Numbered from the stretch's first letter, positions 30,602-45,106 are shown. The stretch is 64,000 nt of DNA from Marsupella aquatica (GCA_973895155.1 OZ316895.1:12090001-12154000), one strand, 5' to 3'. Notes: generated by a model from the sequence alone, not told the origin. Program-made: numbers and translations.

Positions 30602-32598
30602 AGCCCTTTCCTACTAGCAAGCATAGCAAGCATGCTTTAAATATGAACTTTTTTGAGATAAGACTATTGCTTCACTCCATAATCTAAGTTAAGAATGACA
30701 GGCTTTGATTGTAAGTTATAATATAGATTGTGTTTTTCTGATCAGTAAACTCCAAACAAAAAGGATAGGAGAGAAACTAGGAAAGTAAAGAAGACGTCAT
30801 CACCCCATGGCCTCAGTTCCACATTAGGATGAAAGCTTTGGGGTTATTAGAAAAGAAGGTTAATATCTTGCTTAGTTGTCGTTCTGCTTTACAAAAAATG
30901 TAACCTACACTTAGATTTCCTTGCTGAGGAATCCTTATGTGTTTGATCAACACAATGCTGCCAATGTGTTTGATGACAACACAAAATTCCCAAGATTAGT
31001 GAATACAATTATTTAGTATGATTTCTTTGATCTATAGGGCTTGGCTCTTACAGATTGCTCATCATGCAAGAGAAATTTGATGTGGGCAACCAAATATGAA
31101 ACTAGACAAATTGTGTGCAGCATAAATTATGTTTGTGAGTGTGGAAGTCTTGTCTTTTTGGTTGGGTGGTTGTTGTTGCAGAAATGTTATCATTATGTCA
31201 GAGTGCTGTTGTTGGGGAAGGCAAGAGTGCAAAGATGCAAGATGGGTGACAATGGCCATGGAGTTGCAGAATCCACCCATGATCGCCTGACAGGAGAGAT
31301 AATTTTCTATTTTCTCCTTTTGCTTTGCTTTGTTTTGTTTTGTTTATTTCATGGCAGGCACAGGAAAGTAGACCACAAACAAAGCTGGTCGGACCTCCCA
31401 ATGCTAAAAACAGTTTGCTTTGAGACAAAGTAAAGGAAAAAGTGAAAGACCAACTAAGTGGGAAAGACTTTTGTGATATTTTTCTTTGTATTTTTGAGTG
31501 CTTTAATTTTACATACTACTTCCCTTGTTTTGAGGAGTGACTATACAAAACACCTTACATCCAGGAGAATGTAAAAGCAAAAAGTCTTATCACATGAAAC
31601 AAAATAAAAGATTGTATCTAGAATGGAAGATGCTATATCCCTCCAGTACTTCCTAATTGTCTATAGAGAATTTCAAACTCCAAATTTAACTTCTTTCACG
31701 ACTTGAATCTATTTCATAGATTTATTTATTTTTATCTTACTAGGAAAATCACTCTAGTTTTTATGTATATTAATGTAACTAGTTACTGGCATTGGGGAAA
31801 AAAAGCCCCTCAAACGTGGTTTCTTGCTTTCTCGGTTGGTTTGGATTGTGGTTTTCCGCGTTCTGGGGATTCCCCTTTCCCCGCTCTGGAGGACCCCCCT
31901 TTTTTCCTCTCTCTTGACACTCTCCTCTAGTAGTCATTAGATTTGCTTCTTCCCGCCTCCTCCCGCTGGTATAATTGATGGGTTTTGGGGGATAGCACAT
32001 GTACTATTGTCCGTGCTTTCTCATATGAATAAAGTTGTGGCATTTAAAAAACATTAAAAAATTTAAATTTAAATTTTGGGTGGTAATATATCTCACAATG
32101 TCTTCTAACCAGGACATTATTCTATACATGGGTACAAGGGGGGCTCTAGCTAACTGTCTCGTAACTCTCATAGTAAAGTATTATACACGCAGAGCAGACT
32201 CATTTTTAGGGTTTTTCTTTCTAGCTAGGTAGCAAATTGATGTCACTTTGTACCCAGAAAAAGATGCTAAGAATGTTGCCTTGTCTAATTTTTCTCCATT
32301 GATGTTGATCTTCAGATTTCAGTATATTTAAGGATACTTGATCACTTAATTTGACTGGCTTGTGGGGTCCTACTATACAGATAAGTGGAGGAGTAGATGG
32401 CAGGGGACATGGCAGGGGACGTTTAAGGGATGGAAAACTGCATTGACCTCTCGAAGCGGGTTTGCATTGTTGATTTTTAAGGAGTTTTTGCATCTTACAC
32501 AGTTTGAATTCTCGTGGAAGGCCTCTGAGCGAAGATCAGCCTTGATTCACTTTAAGGGAAGGAGGAGAGGAAGGAGGAGAGACGTGATCTTCGTACTG
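30600..32598. other. Gene-poor stretch
   Basis: Only short frames without recognisable domains occur, including a 130-codon frame at 31041-31433 rich in Cys and hydrophobic residues. No RNA gene or element boundary was found. Confidence 0.45.
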
Positions 32599-33640
32599 AT
32601 GGCTCTCGCAGGATGGCACCACACGCGAAATCACGTTCTTTCCTTCAGCGCCGTGTTGTTCATAGTCTTCGCCGTCTCCCGTACATCTACTCCCCACTTT
32701 CCCTCCATGACCTCTGTTACACTCCATCCGCTCTCCCTGGCCAAATGTAGCAGTAGTATATACGGTCCTCCTCTTGTGAGCCGTCTTGTGAATTGCCTCC
32801 TCCACGTCCATGACCTCGTCTGGGAGGGCACAGACAGCCACAGACTACCAGACGATATCATAAACGGTCAACTGTTAAAGGAGTTCCATTGGTCACAGAC
32901 AGGTTATGCAGATGGAGTTTGTAGATACGAGAAGCTGAACTCGCAGGGCGGATTTGTTCAGGGGAATGTGGATTGTCATAGCAGGGGACTCGCAGCTCCG
33001 ATTCGTTTACCTGTCTCGTCTGGACCTTCTTATGCCCATGCCAACCCGGCCCGTATAAAGATCTCTCAGATGCATTCTTTCTATGAGTATATATAATGGG
33101 AGGAGGAGAACATCAAGTTTCAGTTTAGGTGGACGCCGTTTACTGCCAACCTGACGAACTTGATTGTTGACTATCGCCGCAACATGACTTATCCGGATGT
33201 GTTGACTATGGGAGGTGGATTATGGTACATGCTGTACAATTCCAACTCCACTCGATTTGGGGAGGGTCTCGCCAAGCTGCGAGATGCCTTGCTCTCACTC
33301 GTCCGTCCCATTCTTACTCGGACTCTAAGTCATATGGACAATGGGTACTGTCTCTCGTGACAATCTCAGGTTCCGCCGCACAAGTTCTGGCTAAACGTTC
33401 CGACCCTGGTCACTTCCTGGCTAACCACTGAGGCGAAGCGGGCTACAATGAGTCCCGCAGCGTGTGAGCAATATGACGAAGCGCTTAGGACAGCAATCTG
33501 GTTCATGCCGGAGGGCCTCTCACGTTGATTGATCTGAAGAAAATTAGTCGTGGATGTGGGTCTAGATGTACTGTGAATGGATAGCACTACAACAACGCGA
33601 CCTACGAGGCTGCTGTTCACTCATGGTCAACACCCTTCTG
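32599..33640 (+). pseudogene. SGNH-fold Golgi protein-like pseudogene (AXY9/CASD1-like)
   Basis: From the ATG at 32599 the product begins with a hydrophobic segment (HVLSFSAVLFIVFAV), like a type II Golgi signal anchor. Downstream blocks resemble plant SGNH-domain proteins of the AXY9/CASD1-like kind, which act in acetylation of glycans. The blocks are FRWTPFTANLTNLI, DVLTMGGGLWYML, PPHKFWLNVPTLVTSWLTTEAKR and LTLIDLKKISRGCGSRCTVNG-HYNNATYEAAVH. In-frame stops occur at 33094-33096 (TAA) and 33358-33360 (TGA). The frame shifts near 33505. A TAG replaces the residue before HYNNATYEAAVH, where the SGNH catalytic Asp-His region is expected. It is therefore a decayed copy. Family assignment is by remembered pattern and is moderate. 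Confidence 0.55.
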
Positions 33641-33696
33641 TGGCGACATAACCATCTCCTGCAGAATGAGTTCGTTGCGTTTGATTCTGATCAACA

Positions 33697-33842
33697 GACA
33701 CCACTGGTTCCATGGAAACATCTTGATTTTCTCGTTTCTTTTCGGATAGTTTTGCAATACGAACAACTTGACACCACCAGTTCCATGGAAACATCTTGAT
33801 TTTCTCGTTTCTTTTCGGATAGTTTTGCAATACGAACAACTT
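33697..33842. repeat. 73-bp perfect-type tandem duplication
   Basis: The unit starting GACACCAC and ending GAACAACTT occurs at 33697-33769 and 33770-33842, with two substitutions near its start (TGGTTCC versus CAGTTCC). It lies just downstream of the SGNH pseudogene. Confidence 0.9.
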
Positions 33843-36800
33843 ATTTAGGGAGGGGTGTCCTTCTAAGTTTTCGGACAAGAAATTACCCTCAAGTGGTTTT
33901 ATACTCTTTCAACCCAGTTGAGATCTTGGTTAGGGCCTAGATCTGGTCTATGCCACGCCCTTGCGTCGTCAACGCATGCACGCTTGGGCCTAGTAGCAGG
34001 TATCGAGTTACGATCATGACGCCAGTGGCGCACGACGATAGATTCAGGATATCTGAGAAGGAAAAGCAGATGGCCATTAGTGATTAGTGTCTCTTCAGCC
34101 AAATGATGACGAGGAATTGCTGTTCCGCTTGTGAACTGTACGTAAGGAACTACTGGCGGTTCTCACGCAACACTCCGTATGTAGAGGCCCTTCTTACTGT
34201 ATTTGATTCATTATCCAAACGATGTGACTGGATTATTCATCCTAGGTAGCGACGTTGCAAGACCGAAAATGCTTGTTGCATTCCCACCGGTCGTGGAGAA
34301 TGGCCGGCCAGGTACTTTGAGTGTGACTGTCCCGGGAACCAGTTTTTCAATCTACTTTCTTCTCTTCTTTCAATCTCTTCAAAGAAATTGAGATTGGTGA
34401 GATTGACAAACTCTTGCCCCAACTGTCCCGACCCTTTATGCCTTTCTGTCCTCTGTTTTAAATTTGGGTCATCCAGAACCCTTGATTTCACCTAGCAACC
34501 ATCTACACCATTATCTAGCACTGATTTTGTGCAGATCACACAAGGACTAAAGTTTTAAACATTTCTTTGCCAACAACACTTCAGGGATGACAACCCAACC
34601 ACAACTAGACACGACCCTAATTACAACTCTGCAGTGCAAGGGCATTGGGCTAGTTCACATAATTACTCTCAATGTATAAAAAGGAATTTTCAAACTTTCT
34701 ATGTGAGTTTTCAACTGTCCATCTCATCATTTTGGTTGTTCGTAAGAGCATTGCAGTTGATAAACTTCTAGACTAGATTGACAAACTTACTTAGGGGGAT
34801 TTGCAGTTTGAGATCCACTCAATAGTGGAAACAGGCCAGACGTCCCTTTAAACCATGAACTTGGGTACAATTTGGCAAGAGCATTACAGATCCTAAGCAC
34901 CTGGTGGGGGTTTCTTTTTTGCTGATGTGGCCATGATTGTCGTAATAAAAGAATGGCTGCTTGATCCATTTTTATTCAGGATTTGCATTTGTTTTCTGAC
35001 ACAATTTGTCTTAGATACTTTTATGTGAGTGTATTCAAAGGACCTCAAGTTTGCAATGGATGAACAACGACCATTGTGCACCCTAATTCTTGTAAAACCC
35101 CTTGTGGGTGCTTAACAAGAATGGACACTTGTGCTACCATTTCCCCATAGTAATGAATGCTAAGGAGATACTAAAATCGATATCAAAATATTAACAACCA
35201 TACCTGTCTCGGCTAAAAACCAGGATGGCCTCCCGATCAGATTTTTGAACTACCTCAAGAGTCGGCCTAAAAACCAGTCTACAAACCAGACCGGATGACA
35301 TGACGCACAAGGAGTACACTAGAAGCCAAGAACCCATTGAGTCAAACTAGTATCCATAAATCTACATTGGAGCTCGAGCGATGGGAGGAAGATTGCAAAC
35401 CACGTCCTTTCGATTTTGTAAAGTGAACTTTGACAAACGATCATAAATCCACGGTGGAGGTTGAGAGATGTAACGAAACAATGCAAAGTTGCGAACCTTC
35501 TTCCTCTCGTTTGGAATTACGTGCATTGTTTGATCCAGCTGGCGTCTCCTCAGGTTTGGGTGTGCATGGGGCATGATTTAGTATAGAGTGATCATAATAG
35601 TCATGACTGTCACCAGCGTACGACAAAGCAGACATTGAGGAAATCATTGCTGTACGCGGCCTTTCCTTGGCAGAATGTGATGTACCGGTTTGAGCTGAGA
35701 AACCGCCATGAGAATCGAGGACGCAACAGAAATCCCACGTGATTCTCGTGCTTGCCTATAGGTTTTAACATCTTATTATATTTCTCGTCTCTCCTTGGCA
35801 CCACGGCAATTTTTGAGGTCTTTTATTTTTAAGGTGTGTCACCTTGTGTGAACCATATCTGCTTGATGGGATCCCAACATGAACAGCTTTATTTGATAGG
35901 ACTTGATGGGATCCCAACATGAACAGCTTTATTTGATAGGACCCTGAAGTTTTAGGTACGTTCATTCAAGGTCAATTGATTCAAAGTCAATTTACCAACC
36001 ATTTGGATCACTCAGGGGTCTATCAAGTATTGGGATCCCATGAAACAAATACCTCCCTTGTGTGAAGGTGAAGATGTAAAGGTCAATCACATCTCCATAA
36101 ATTTAAAGATAACCATTATAGCCTGGTTACCCTAGTGAAAAGTGATTCTCAATTACAAATACTTATTTTTGATTGATTGCATGCTTGTGAGGGTGGACAT
36201 ATGAAAATGTCCTATCCAAAGAGTTTGCTTTGTTTCCTTTTCCTGAAATTAGCGTACACCTAGCAAAAAGGTGTGTTACTGGCCCATTTCAACAGCATTT
36301 CAACAGATAACACTGTTTTCCCAGAGCATTTGGCCTCATATAAACCTTTTCATGCTGTCATGTCTGGAAATTTCAAAGACGCTAAGGCCTTTCACAGAAG
36401 TAGAATTAGGTGAATTTTTGCCGCTAGAAGAAAGCAGGCTTGTTTTCCTCCTCCATTTGGGAAAATAAGACAAAGTTTTCAGTGCTTGCAAGGTAAAGCC
36501 ACGTGATTATTTTCCCTTGTACTGTCACTCGTGTTTTCAGAAAATGATGTTTGGATGAATCACAATGTGTTTAGACTTTCGGCACTCAACTATAGAAATG
36601 CCCACAGGAATGCGATCATTACTGTTCTCTTTTCTAATAAAGCTGGAGATGGAAGATTGTTCAAACAAAAAAGTAATTTCATTTAGTAGCTCTCTTCTTT
36701 CTTCCATTCAAACAATCCAACGCTGACGGAAAGACTGGTTTGCCGATCGAATTGTTTGGCAAGCTGTGTTTCGATCAAACTCACCATACTTCAGGATAAA

Positions 36801-37039
36801 GGCTGTATTTCGTGGTCCACAGAGATCCATTAACAGCGAGGAGGGGTCAAATTTATGTCTCTCATGGAAATTCCTATCTAACCGACTGGACCGTGAGTTC
36901 CCAGGTTAATTGATGTGAATCGTTGGGAGAATGATCAGTAAGAGTGGTCAAGACTAAGTATTATCTTTAGGAATTTGCACTGTCCAGCCTGTTATTCATA
37001 CAGTAGCCAACAGAAAAATTACATGAAAGGAAACATGGG
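33843..37039. other. Gene-poor stretch
   Basis: No protein domain or RNA gene is recognised. Open frames are short, on both strands and unsupported by splice signals. It includes the 40-bp duplication at 35862-35941. Confidence 0.45.
35862..35941. repeat. 40-bp exact tandem duplication
   Basis: The unit beginning CTTGATGGGATCCCAACATG occurs at 35862-35901 and 35902-35941 with no difference, so the duplication is probably recent. Confidence 0.9.
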
Positions 37040-37200
37040 TTTTGTGGGTAGGGGATTGGAGTTCTGATTATCTGCTCGGCACCTGGTTGTCCCCTTTGTG
37101 GCCCTGATTTAATGGTCTCTCTTTCCTGGTGCGGGTCCGTGTCGGATCCGGTTGGGGCTCACCCTGGTCGGGGTTCCCTACAGCAAAAGTGTCACATGGG
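37040..37200 (-). repeat. Dispersed repeat, partner of 3150-3360
   Basis: Read on the minus strand it has GTAGGGAACCCC, GTGAGCCCCAACC, GCACCAGGAAAG, AGGGCCACAAAGGGGACAA and CAGATAATCAGAA in the same order as 3150-3360. It is diverged and non-coding. Confidence 0.5.
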
Positions 37201-40200
37201 GATGGGGGAGTCTAATCCTATTTCCTCCCCATTTCCGTTCAAGACAAAGAAACGCGAACGTTTCCAATGAAAATCAGGAGGATGAGACTGCTAGATGCAA
37301 AGAACATTGATGCGACATTCACACCGCTGCTCAGTTAGATCAATGTCAAGATTGTTCGGGATTAGGTTGGTGAACGTCAATTAATCATAGCATGCCAACT
37401 CAAGCTATATGTCTGAGTACAAGGAGTGGTAAGGTCTGTCGTTGTCTGCCACTATAAAGCTTGATATATTAACATCTGCACTGGTGTGTTCACTTCCCAG
37501 CGACTTCGTGACATTGGTCAATTCACAAACTAAGGTTTCTTACAAATTGAATCCACATGACCCGTAGGATCTGCTAATGGATTGGAAGTGACCATATCTA
37601 ATTACTCGAGAAACAAATTGGAGAATGCATATATGTCATGTGCATTCCCGTCTACATCACCAACCGGATCTTCTCCATTGTCATCCAGATAGAGGCAGAA
37701 ACGGTAACGAACGATAATCATCTCCTCTACGGCGTCATAGTCACGGTCAAACTGAACGAATTCCTTGCATTTGTACCAATCTTCTTATCTGGCTCCAGAG
37801 CCCCATCAAGCAAGAGTTGTGCATTATCCACGTATAACTTGTCTCGTCGTTGGGCCCATAGATATATCTTGTTGCTAAGAAGCTCAATCCGTGAAAGGAG
37901 TGTCGCCTAACTCCCTCCTCTGACTCGACCTTGTTCAGCCTGGGAGACGTGACCAAACGAGCATCGGTGAGCCCGCATCAGTCTATGCATACCTCGCCCT
38001 CCACGCCCTTCACGCCCGACCTTAATCTCCAGCCCTGATGTTACGAAATAGTGACCTCGGACTAGGCAAATGGTTCCACTGATTTTGTTCTTTGCTTCAA
38101 TTGAATAGTTTCCACCTAAATTGGCTACTGTTTGATAGCTGTCTAGTCAATCTACCGATCAAGGTTTAGGATTATAGCTTTAATTTGTCGCATTTTCGCA
38201 CTGCTAGCCCCTGCATCGATTATTTGCTCTTTGACCGGAAGACATCGATCCATCCGATGAAACCAGTAAAAAAAGAGAAAGTTGGAGGGCAAACCATGAA
38301 TTCGTTTCATTCTGCCACTTGCATTCTACAATGGAGCCCAAATTGACTCTCAAACCTTCTCAAAAACGTTTCCCTTTTCATGTGTATTTTAATCAAAGGA
38401 AGAACTTCGAAAACAGAATTTGGCTGAGAATTTAATTAAAGGAGATATATCTCAAAGTTTATATCGCACGACAGTATATTGCTGCAGGGCAAGCTCTAAT
38501 TTCCGTACATAGACTTGATCAGAAAAAACTTTGGACCCTAAACCCTGCGTTTCTCGTGGACATCATTCTGATCAAAGAGAACGTCTACAGCTGATTTCTC
38601 CAGATAACCAGATCAGATTCGCCGACTTCAAATACTTCAAGATACCACCGAATTTAATTATGACTCAATTGGAGTAACCCCTGCGTTCACAGATGCTCAT
38701 ATGTTCTGGACGTATGATTCTGCGACTTAAGAGTCTACTTGACACGTTGAAGAGCACCGCCCAAACCTAGCCTCGGACAAGTTGTGTTATAATCACTCTT
38801 TGTCAGGTACCGCTGGACTTGTCATGACTCGCCGCAGAGTCCAGTCCTGTCGTCCATCTCCGCCTTTCCCTTAAGTTTTTTGGTGGGCTTGCCTTTGGGA
38901 GTCGAACACACCATTACCAATTTACTAGCGTAGGATCTCTGTGCTGTCACATATGACAATATGGTTGCAATGAACAGTCTAATCTCAAACAAAATGGAGT
39001 AGCCAGCAGGAAACTTGGAACACACTCTTCCTTGTGCGTTAATTAAGGGCTCAAGAAAAGAATCAACCAAGAGTATTCGGTTCACAAGACTGATACTGAC
39101 AACAAGCCTACGTTTGGACAGCAATCCAACGAACGATTGCACCGCCGCCTGCTCTGAACAGAAAGGTCCAAAACCAAATATCGTGGGCCGAAAAACACCT
39201 ATTGTGGAGGTGAAAACTGGAAAGTAATGTGGGCCGAAAGATATCTATTGTGGAGGTGCAAACTGCAAAGTAACGTGCTTCCGTGAAACAGTTGAACATC
39301 TGACCTGCTCTGGTTCAGTCAAGTGAATTGAGCCCTACATCGAGGAAATCTAGTCAAGAAGGGCTGTACTGTAGCTTTCATCTTAGGACCCACCAACCAG
39401 CCCTTTGCCAACTCAATGGCTCTGCAGTCCACACACAAATTGCCTGCCAAATTTGCGTTCTTTCACAACGCTCCGATTCTTGCCATTGTCGTCAATAGTA
39501 CCGTCCTGTACCGTACTCTTTGCCAGCTTCCAGAAGAAGCATATCGAGCACTCATCAGACCAAAATGATTGCAGGAGGCTGGTCTTTGTGCAGCTGTCTT
39601 TCGAGGACAATGGCTTGGGATAATTATGTTGGACTCACCATGTCGGTACGACCAATCGAGATATGAGATATAACTGGTTTTTTCTTTGAAAACCAAATAG
39701 GCCTTCTAACAGAGGATAGATGTCCTACTCTAAAGCATGCCTTGTGACAAGTTAGACTGAGCAAGTCACATGCCAGTGACGTCACAAGTTAGTAATTTAT
39801 ATGAGAAGATGGTGGCTGCTCTGTGACAATTGTTTTGCCCAAAAATGAAATTTGATAAGCAAGTACCGAAGTTGACGGGTGTCTGGTCGTTGAAGAATAG
39901 ACACAAGAAAATGCAAGTGAAATTTATTCCCGATTTTGTTTCTTGATTTTGAGACGCTTTATATGCACTGCAACCTGAACTCAATGAAATGCGACACTTT
40001 TTAAATTTATTTTTGGCATAGACCACTTAAACATCATTGCTGATTTAAATTGAACAATTGTTGCATAGAACGCAAGCTATTGCTGGATATGTTTTTTTTA
40101 AACAACTGTCCAAAGCACGTGACGAAATGACATCGAGTATGAATTAGATTTGAACAGAGACACGGTTGGGTGTTTTCTGTTCCGTTACATAAGGCCTCCC

Positions 40201-43200
40201 CCTATGTGGACCCAAACATTCTGATCGCGTGGTCCAGAGCGACCCATAACGAGGTGGTGTGGCCCGCCTAAACGAAGATGACGAGGTCGCTTTTGTGTAT
40301 TTGGGATTGCGCATGACAACATTCGGAACGAGGTGAAAAGTATCAGGGACACAGTTGTGCTAGATTTGGTACTCAAATATTTTCTCCTATGTATCTTTCT
40401 GAAGCCAACTGCACGCATTGCCTAACATGTTGTTACTATCATGTTCATACCACTATCCAGTCGAAGATCACGTTCAAACACGTTCTGGCCCCGAAGCCTG
40501 GGGTTATATCATTAAAAGAGTTGTGCTGGTAAGGCTTGACTAAGGTTTTTATAGTTCTGCAATTACTGCTCCCCAAGATGAAGACATTGACAGTTTAAAA
40601 ATATATATAGTAAGAAATTCCAAGGCACATAAGCTCTGGCTATCCTAATGTTAGCACAAATAGAAGGAAAGCACATTTGCAACTTAATGCGTACTGTGAT
40701 TTGCGCTGATTGTTATTAATTTTTACAACTGGCTGAAAGAATTTGATGTAAGCATACAAGTCGACGAGATGAAGGGCACAAACTATTTTAAGAGAACATC
40801 GGAAGACTACGATATAAATGTGACTCCCAACGTAGACATTAATCAACCGAAAAGACTCTCTACATAAATTGTTGAGATTCTGTGCATATCCCTACGCGTT
40901 TCTCGAGTGGAGGCGCAGCGAATATGGCCCTCTAGCTTATTGGATCTGCTCAACATGGGTATGACGTTGATGAGCCAGAAAAAGATTCTACGATGAATGG
41001 TGCAATAATTTTCAAGTAGGTCGCCGAAAATCCATGAGTGACTCCTACTTGTCAAAACAGTGTTCTGCATTGCATCCACAACACCGGTCGTCATGTCGCC
41101 AGTGACACGATGTCTCCAGGCACATTGGGAATGATAACGCTCTTCTTGGAATCTTAAAGCAAGTGGCTCGGTTGTGTACGGGGCCGGGCTGGACTGGATT
41201 GAACTCGACTGGACTGCAATTAGCCCGTCTTATCCCACCGCAGTACGTAGCTTAGCTTTGGTGCCGTAGCTCGGTTCTGCCCATCAGTGCTCACCTCAGC
41301 TGGAAAAAGTGTCCAGGCCTCCTCCGCCCTGTACAATGATGGTGTCGAGCACGTTGTGTTTCGGATGGACAGGAAGCAAAGAGACAGTTCCAAAGGCAAA
41401 GCCCACAACTCGGCACGGCAAAATTAAAGTGGTCAGGATGTTTTTACGGCACGTTCCGCCACTCCGCGCAGTTCAGCAGAAACGTCACCGTGAAGCATCT
41501 GGAACCTTGAATTGGGGCCCGGACTTCATCTTGAACTCATGGCAGGAGCCGGGGGAGCCCACGTCGCAGAGACCCGGTTGTGCAATTTTCTGGTTGTTCT
41601 GACTGTGGAAGACTTGGGTCCCCCTATATTGGATGTAGTGCAAGACTTTGGTGCACTCTTGGCTGCTTTCGTTGGAGAGACTTCGAAGCGCACGAGATGT
41701 TGCGAGTTGACTATGGCCGATCTAATTTCCGGCGGTCCAGCACTCCAACGCAGTGTAGGGTGTAGCCTTTTTATCCATTTGGGCGTAAGAGTGATGCTCG
41801 ACTAAATAATTATTCAACCTTTTTCCTGATAGTTTTATGGGCATGGGAATTTTTCATTGGCAGTCGATTTGTTTAACGCTTGGTCCACCACACATTTGTT
41901 TTGGGAAAAAGCGCACACACCTAACCCAAAGCTTTGTTTGTCGTTTTCTTTGCCCTCTTTTCGTTGTCTTCAGGTGCATTTATAGGTGCGCTTCTTGTTC
42001 TGCTGTAGTATACTGATGCAATGTGGTTTTCACTGTCCCATAACAAATGCCGACGCATATCTAGGCTTCGTGTATCTGGTTTCGCCTGGTTCTGGGTCTG
42101 GACCCTCTGATGTCGTGCATTACAGCAATTTATTACGAAAAAAGGCTAGTGACTGTTTTGCCTATTGTAGTGATCACTTTCGGGTGAACACTTGGATGCG
42201 ACGAACCCACTTGTGCCTGGAGCTAGAATAACCATTGTTCTATATTCGAGCTTCCCTCCTTTAATTAAACAAATGCTATGCAACGAATGCATTACTGTCA
42301 TGGGTCAGTCTCATGCAAAAAGGTTATTTTCCTTGATACCCGGGCTATGGCTCTTTAGGAATGTTGGCAAAAATCTTGAAAATCCACTACAAACACTGAA
42401 ATCAATGGTTATGATAGGTCAAGTAGGCAATTTTCTAAAATAAATCTCTATCACGTGGCAACGGTAGTTCTCCTTGAGGTTTTCATACTCGTGTATTCAA
42501 ATTTTGTTACGGATTCTAAATTGCTAGACCTGATTTAACTGAGATGGACCCCAATGCTACCGGTAGTCTTTTTCTGGAACGGTGTAATTTGGTCAACGAC
42601 GTTTGTTCTTCTTCCCCTCTTCAATTGTAACTGTTTTCAAAAAATTAGATCCTACGTCCCTGATCCAGAGAAATACGGAGTAGCACTGTTACGTCCATTT
42701 TCTACATTGCAGTAATGCTTTTCCTTTGGCCGTTCTGTTCACGGGCACTCTCCTTCTGTCCAGTTTTTGACTTATTTCTTGGCATTGTTTCAATGCACCT
42801 GCGCAAACTGTATCTAAGAGACAAATTCACGAATTTTTTGGTGTAAAGGTCCTCCATGAATGTTCTCTAGTAACCCTGCTCCCTCTCTAGGTGGGTATGG
42901 GAGAGGGAAGTGTGTGCTAGCCTTGTGCCTTGCAGTTCACTTGCGCATGGAATTATTTTGTGGGCCATATGTGGTCCCTTTCCAATACCCTACAAATAGG
43001 GGCTGGAATTCCATGCTAATCAAGACTAAAGAAATACTAGCAATTCGGTTGCCTACCATTAGGTTAGCCCACCAACATCAGTCCCGTTGGAAATATTGAC
43101 CATGGGAGCTGGAGGTTCACCTATATTTCACCTCCATGCACGCTAAGGTGGAAGTTTTGTTCCTATTGGATGAATATCGTCCCATAGAATTGGTCTCTTC

Positions 43201-43799
43201 CATTTTTTTGTCTGGAAGAAAACCTTATTTGACAATAAAATAGCAAAGCCAAGAAATAATAAACAAGCCCAGACACGTATTTATTGTGTTAATATGGGAA
43301 ACAAAAGTGGACTAAGGGGACCACAAGCCAGGACGTAGTAAAGCCCCCTAAAAATGTTTGTGGACATAATACTCTGGAAGAACCTAGACTTGTAGGCAAT
43401 CCTCATGGTACTCGGTTATGAGAAGACTGCTTTCTTCAGTAAATGTTTCTCGGACTAAGTCTGTTGCGTTTTCTGGTGGCTGCATTCTTTACTAGTTTAA
43501 TGGTCAAACTTACGAGACACGTAACAAGCATCTACTGCCAACCATGCCTAAGTGCACCATCGATAACTACATTCCATAGTATGGTTGCTGGGAACCAAAA
43601 GGAGTACCTTTTTATGGTTGTTGTGAACCAAAAGGCGCACAGTCCATTTCTGAGGTTGCACTAATGATGAGTAATTTGTTATTGAGGGGGTTTGTGTGCT
43701 CCTCTTGTGCCAATTTTGAACCTTGAAAGAAAATGAAAAGGGGCGGGGGGGTGGTTTAGAAAAGTGTTCCAAAAATAATTAAGTGTTCCATCCATCTTA
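37201..43799. other. Gene-poor stretch with unrecognised short ORFs
   Basis: Frames such as 37638-37910, 38822-39142 (minus) and 41309-41805 show no recognisable domain or supporting splice signals. A 49-bp imperfect tandem repeat (GTGGGCCGAAA...TATTGTGGAGGTG) lies at about 39183-39280. I see no RNA gene. Confidence 0.4.
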
Positions 43800-44590
43800 T
43801 TTATGAAGCGTCAACTATAATCTAGAGTCAGTGGTGGCCTAGGTTTTTAGAGTGAAGCCACTTGACCCTAACTCCATGTCTCATCATGTGGATGTAAAAC
43901 TCATGATTATGATGTGCTTCAAATGATAATCATGCATACTTTTTGTCATGATTTTTATTTGTATTAAAAAATGGGTTCTATGTCCACACCTTAACATATC
44001 TTACTTATAAATCTACAACTACAAGCTAAAGTTGGGGCCTAGGTTTCTAGAGTGAAGCCTCTAGATTGATGAGAAAACTGATGTCTATGATGTATATCAT
44101 GTCAAATGATAATCATGATTGCTTTTTGTTATGATTTCTATTTATATTAAAAACTGATCTCTATGGCCCCACCATATTATATGTGCATAAGTGGGATGTA
44201 GGATAAAAAAATTATGAATGTGCATAAAAAAGAGTACTATGGTATGTTATGTCTGATTATTAAAATGATGATATGCATGATAATTTTTTTATCATTTCAT
44301 TAAACTTCAAAATATGTGAATAAGGAATATATTTTGGTGACATTTTTATTGTCCTCCCCGCTATTCATGTTCAAAGAACGGGTAGTCAAGGCTAGTGTGC
44401 ATAGAAAGAAAGATGTGCATAGAAAAGAGTATAATATATTATGCATGATTATTAAAATGATGACATGCATTCAAAGAATATGAGAAACATTATCATTCAA
44501 AGAATATGAGGAAGGTATATATTTTGGTGATATTTTCATTTGCCTCCCCTCTATTCAAAAAATGGGTAGTCAGGGCTATTGATCTCCAAA
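43800..44590 (+). repeat. Tandem copies of the AT-rich dispersed repeat
   Basis: Two units of about 200 bp (from near 43813 and 44014) share GGCCTAGGTTTTTAGAGTGAAGCC, TCAAATGATAATCATG and TTGT-ATGATTT-TATTT blocks. A 3' block (TATATTTTGGTGA...GGGTAGTCA) also occurs twice, near 44330 and 44515. The family recurs in reverse at 7745-8119. Confidence 0.7.
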
Positions 44591-45106
44591 CCACAAATTC
44601 TCAAGGGTCTTGGTTCTTAGCCGATCTTGGCAGTGTTTCTAGTTTCAATGAGTGTGTTAGACCGCCACTATTCATTTTTCAAAATTGGCGGATCCAGGTC
44701 ACTATGATTTGTGAATAATGATTTAATAAAGAAAAGAGTGAAAACTTGATTATTTTGTCCTCCCCCAACTTCTGGGACAATAGATCTTTGAAGGATAGTT
44801 TAGACTAGGCTCTGGTGTCATCAATGGCTTTTTCCTCTCCTTAAAGTGCCACTGTCCATCATCAAACACGGATCCACCCGTTTCAGCATTAATAGTTCTT
44901 GTTCTCTAAAATAGTGAAGGAGACTGACATTCAAGAGAATTATGTGATTAATCAAGGCTGCAGGCAAGTTGCACCCAAGGCTTGTCCCCAGGGCATGCCT
45001 GCGTGAGCGTCACCGCACAAGAATTAGTGCAGGAGACTGGCATTCTAGAGAAAGTGAGTGGATGACATGTGGAAAAAGGGGAACTTCGAGTGGGAAGTCA
45101 CTTGCC

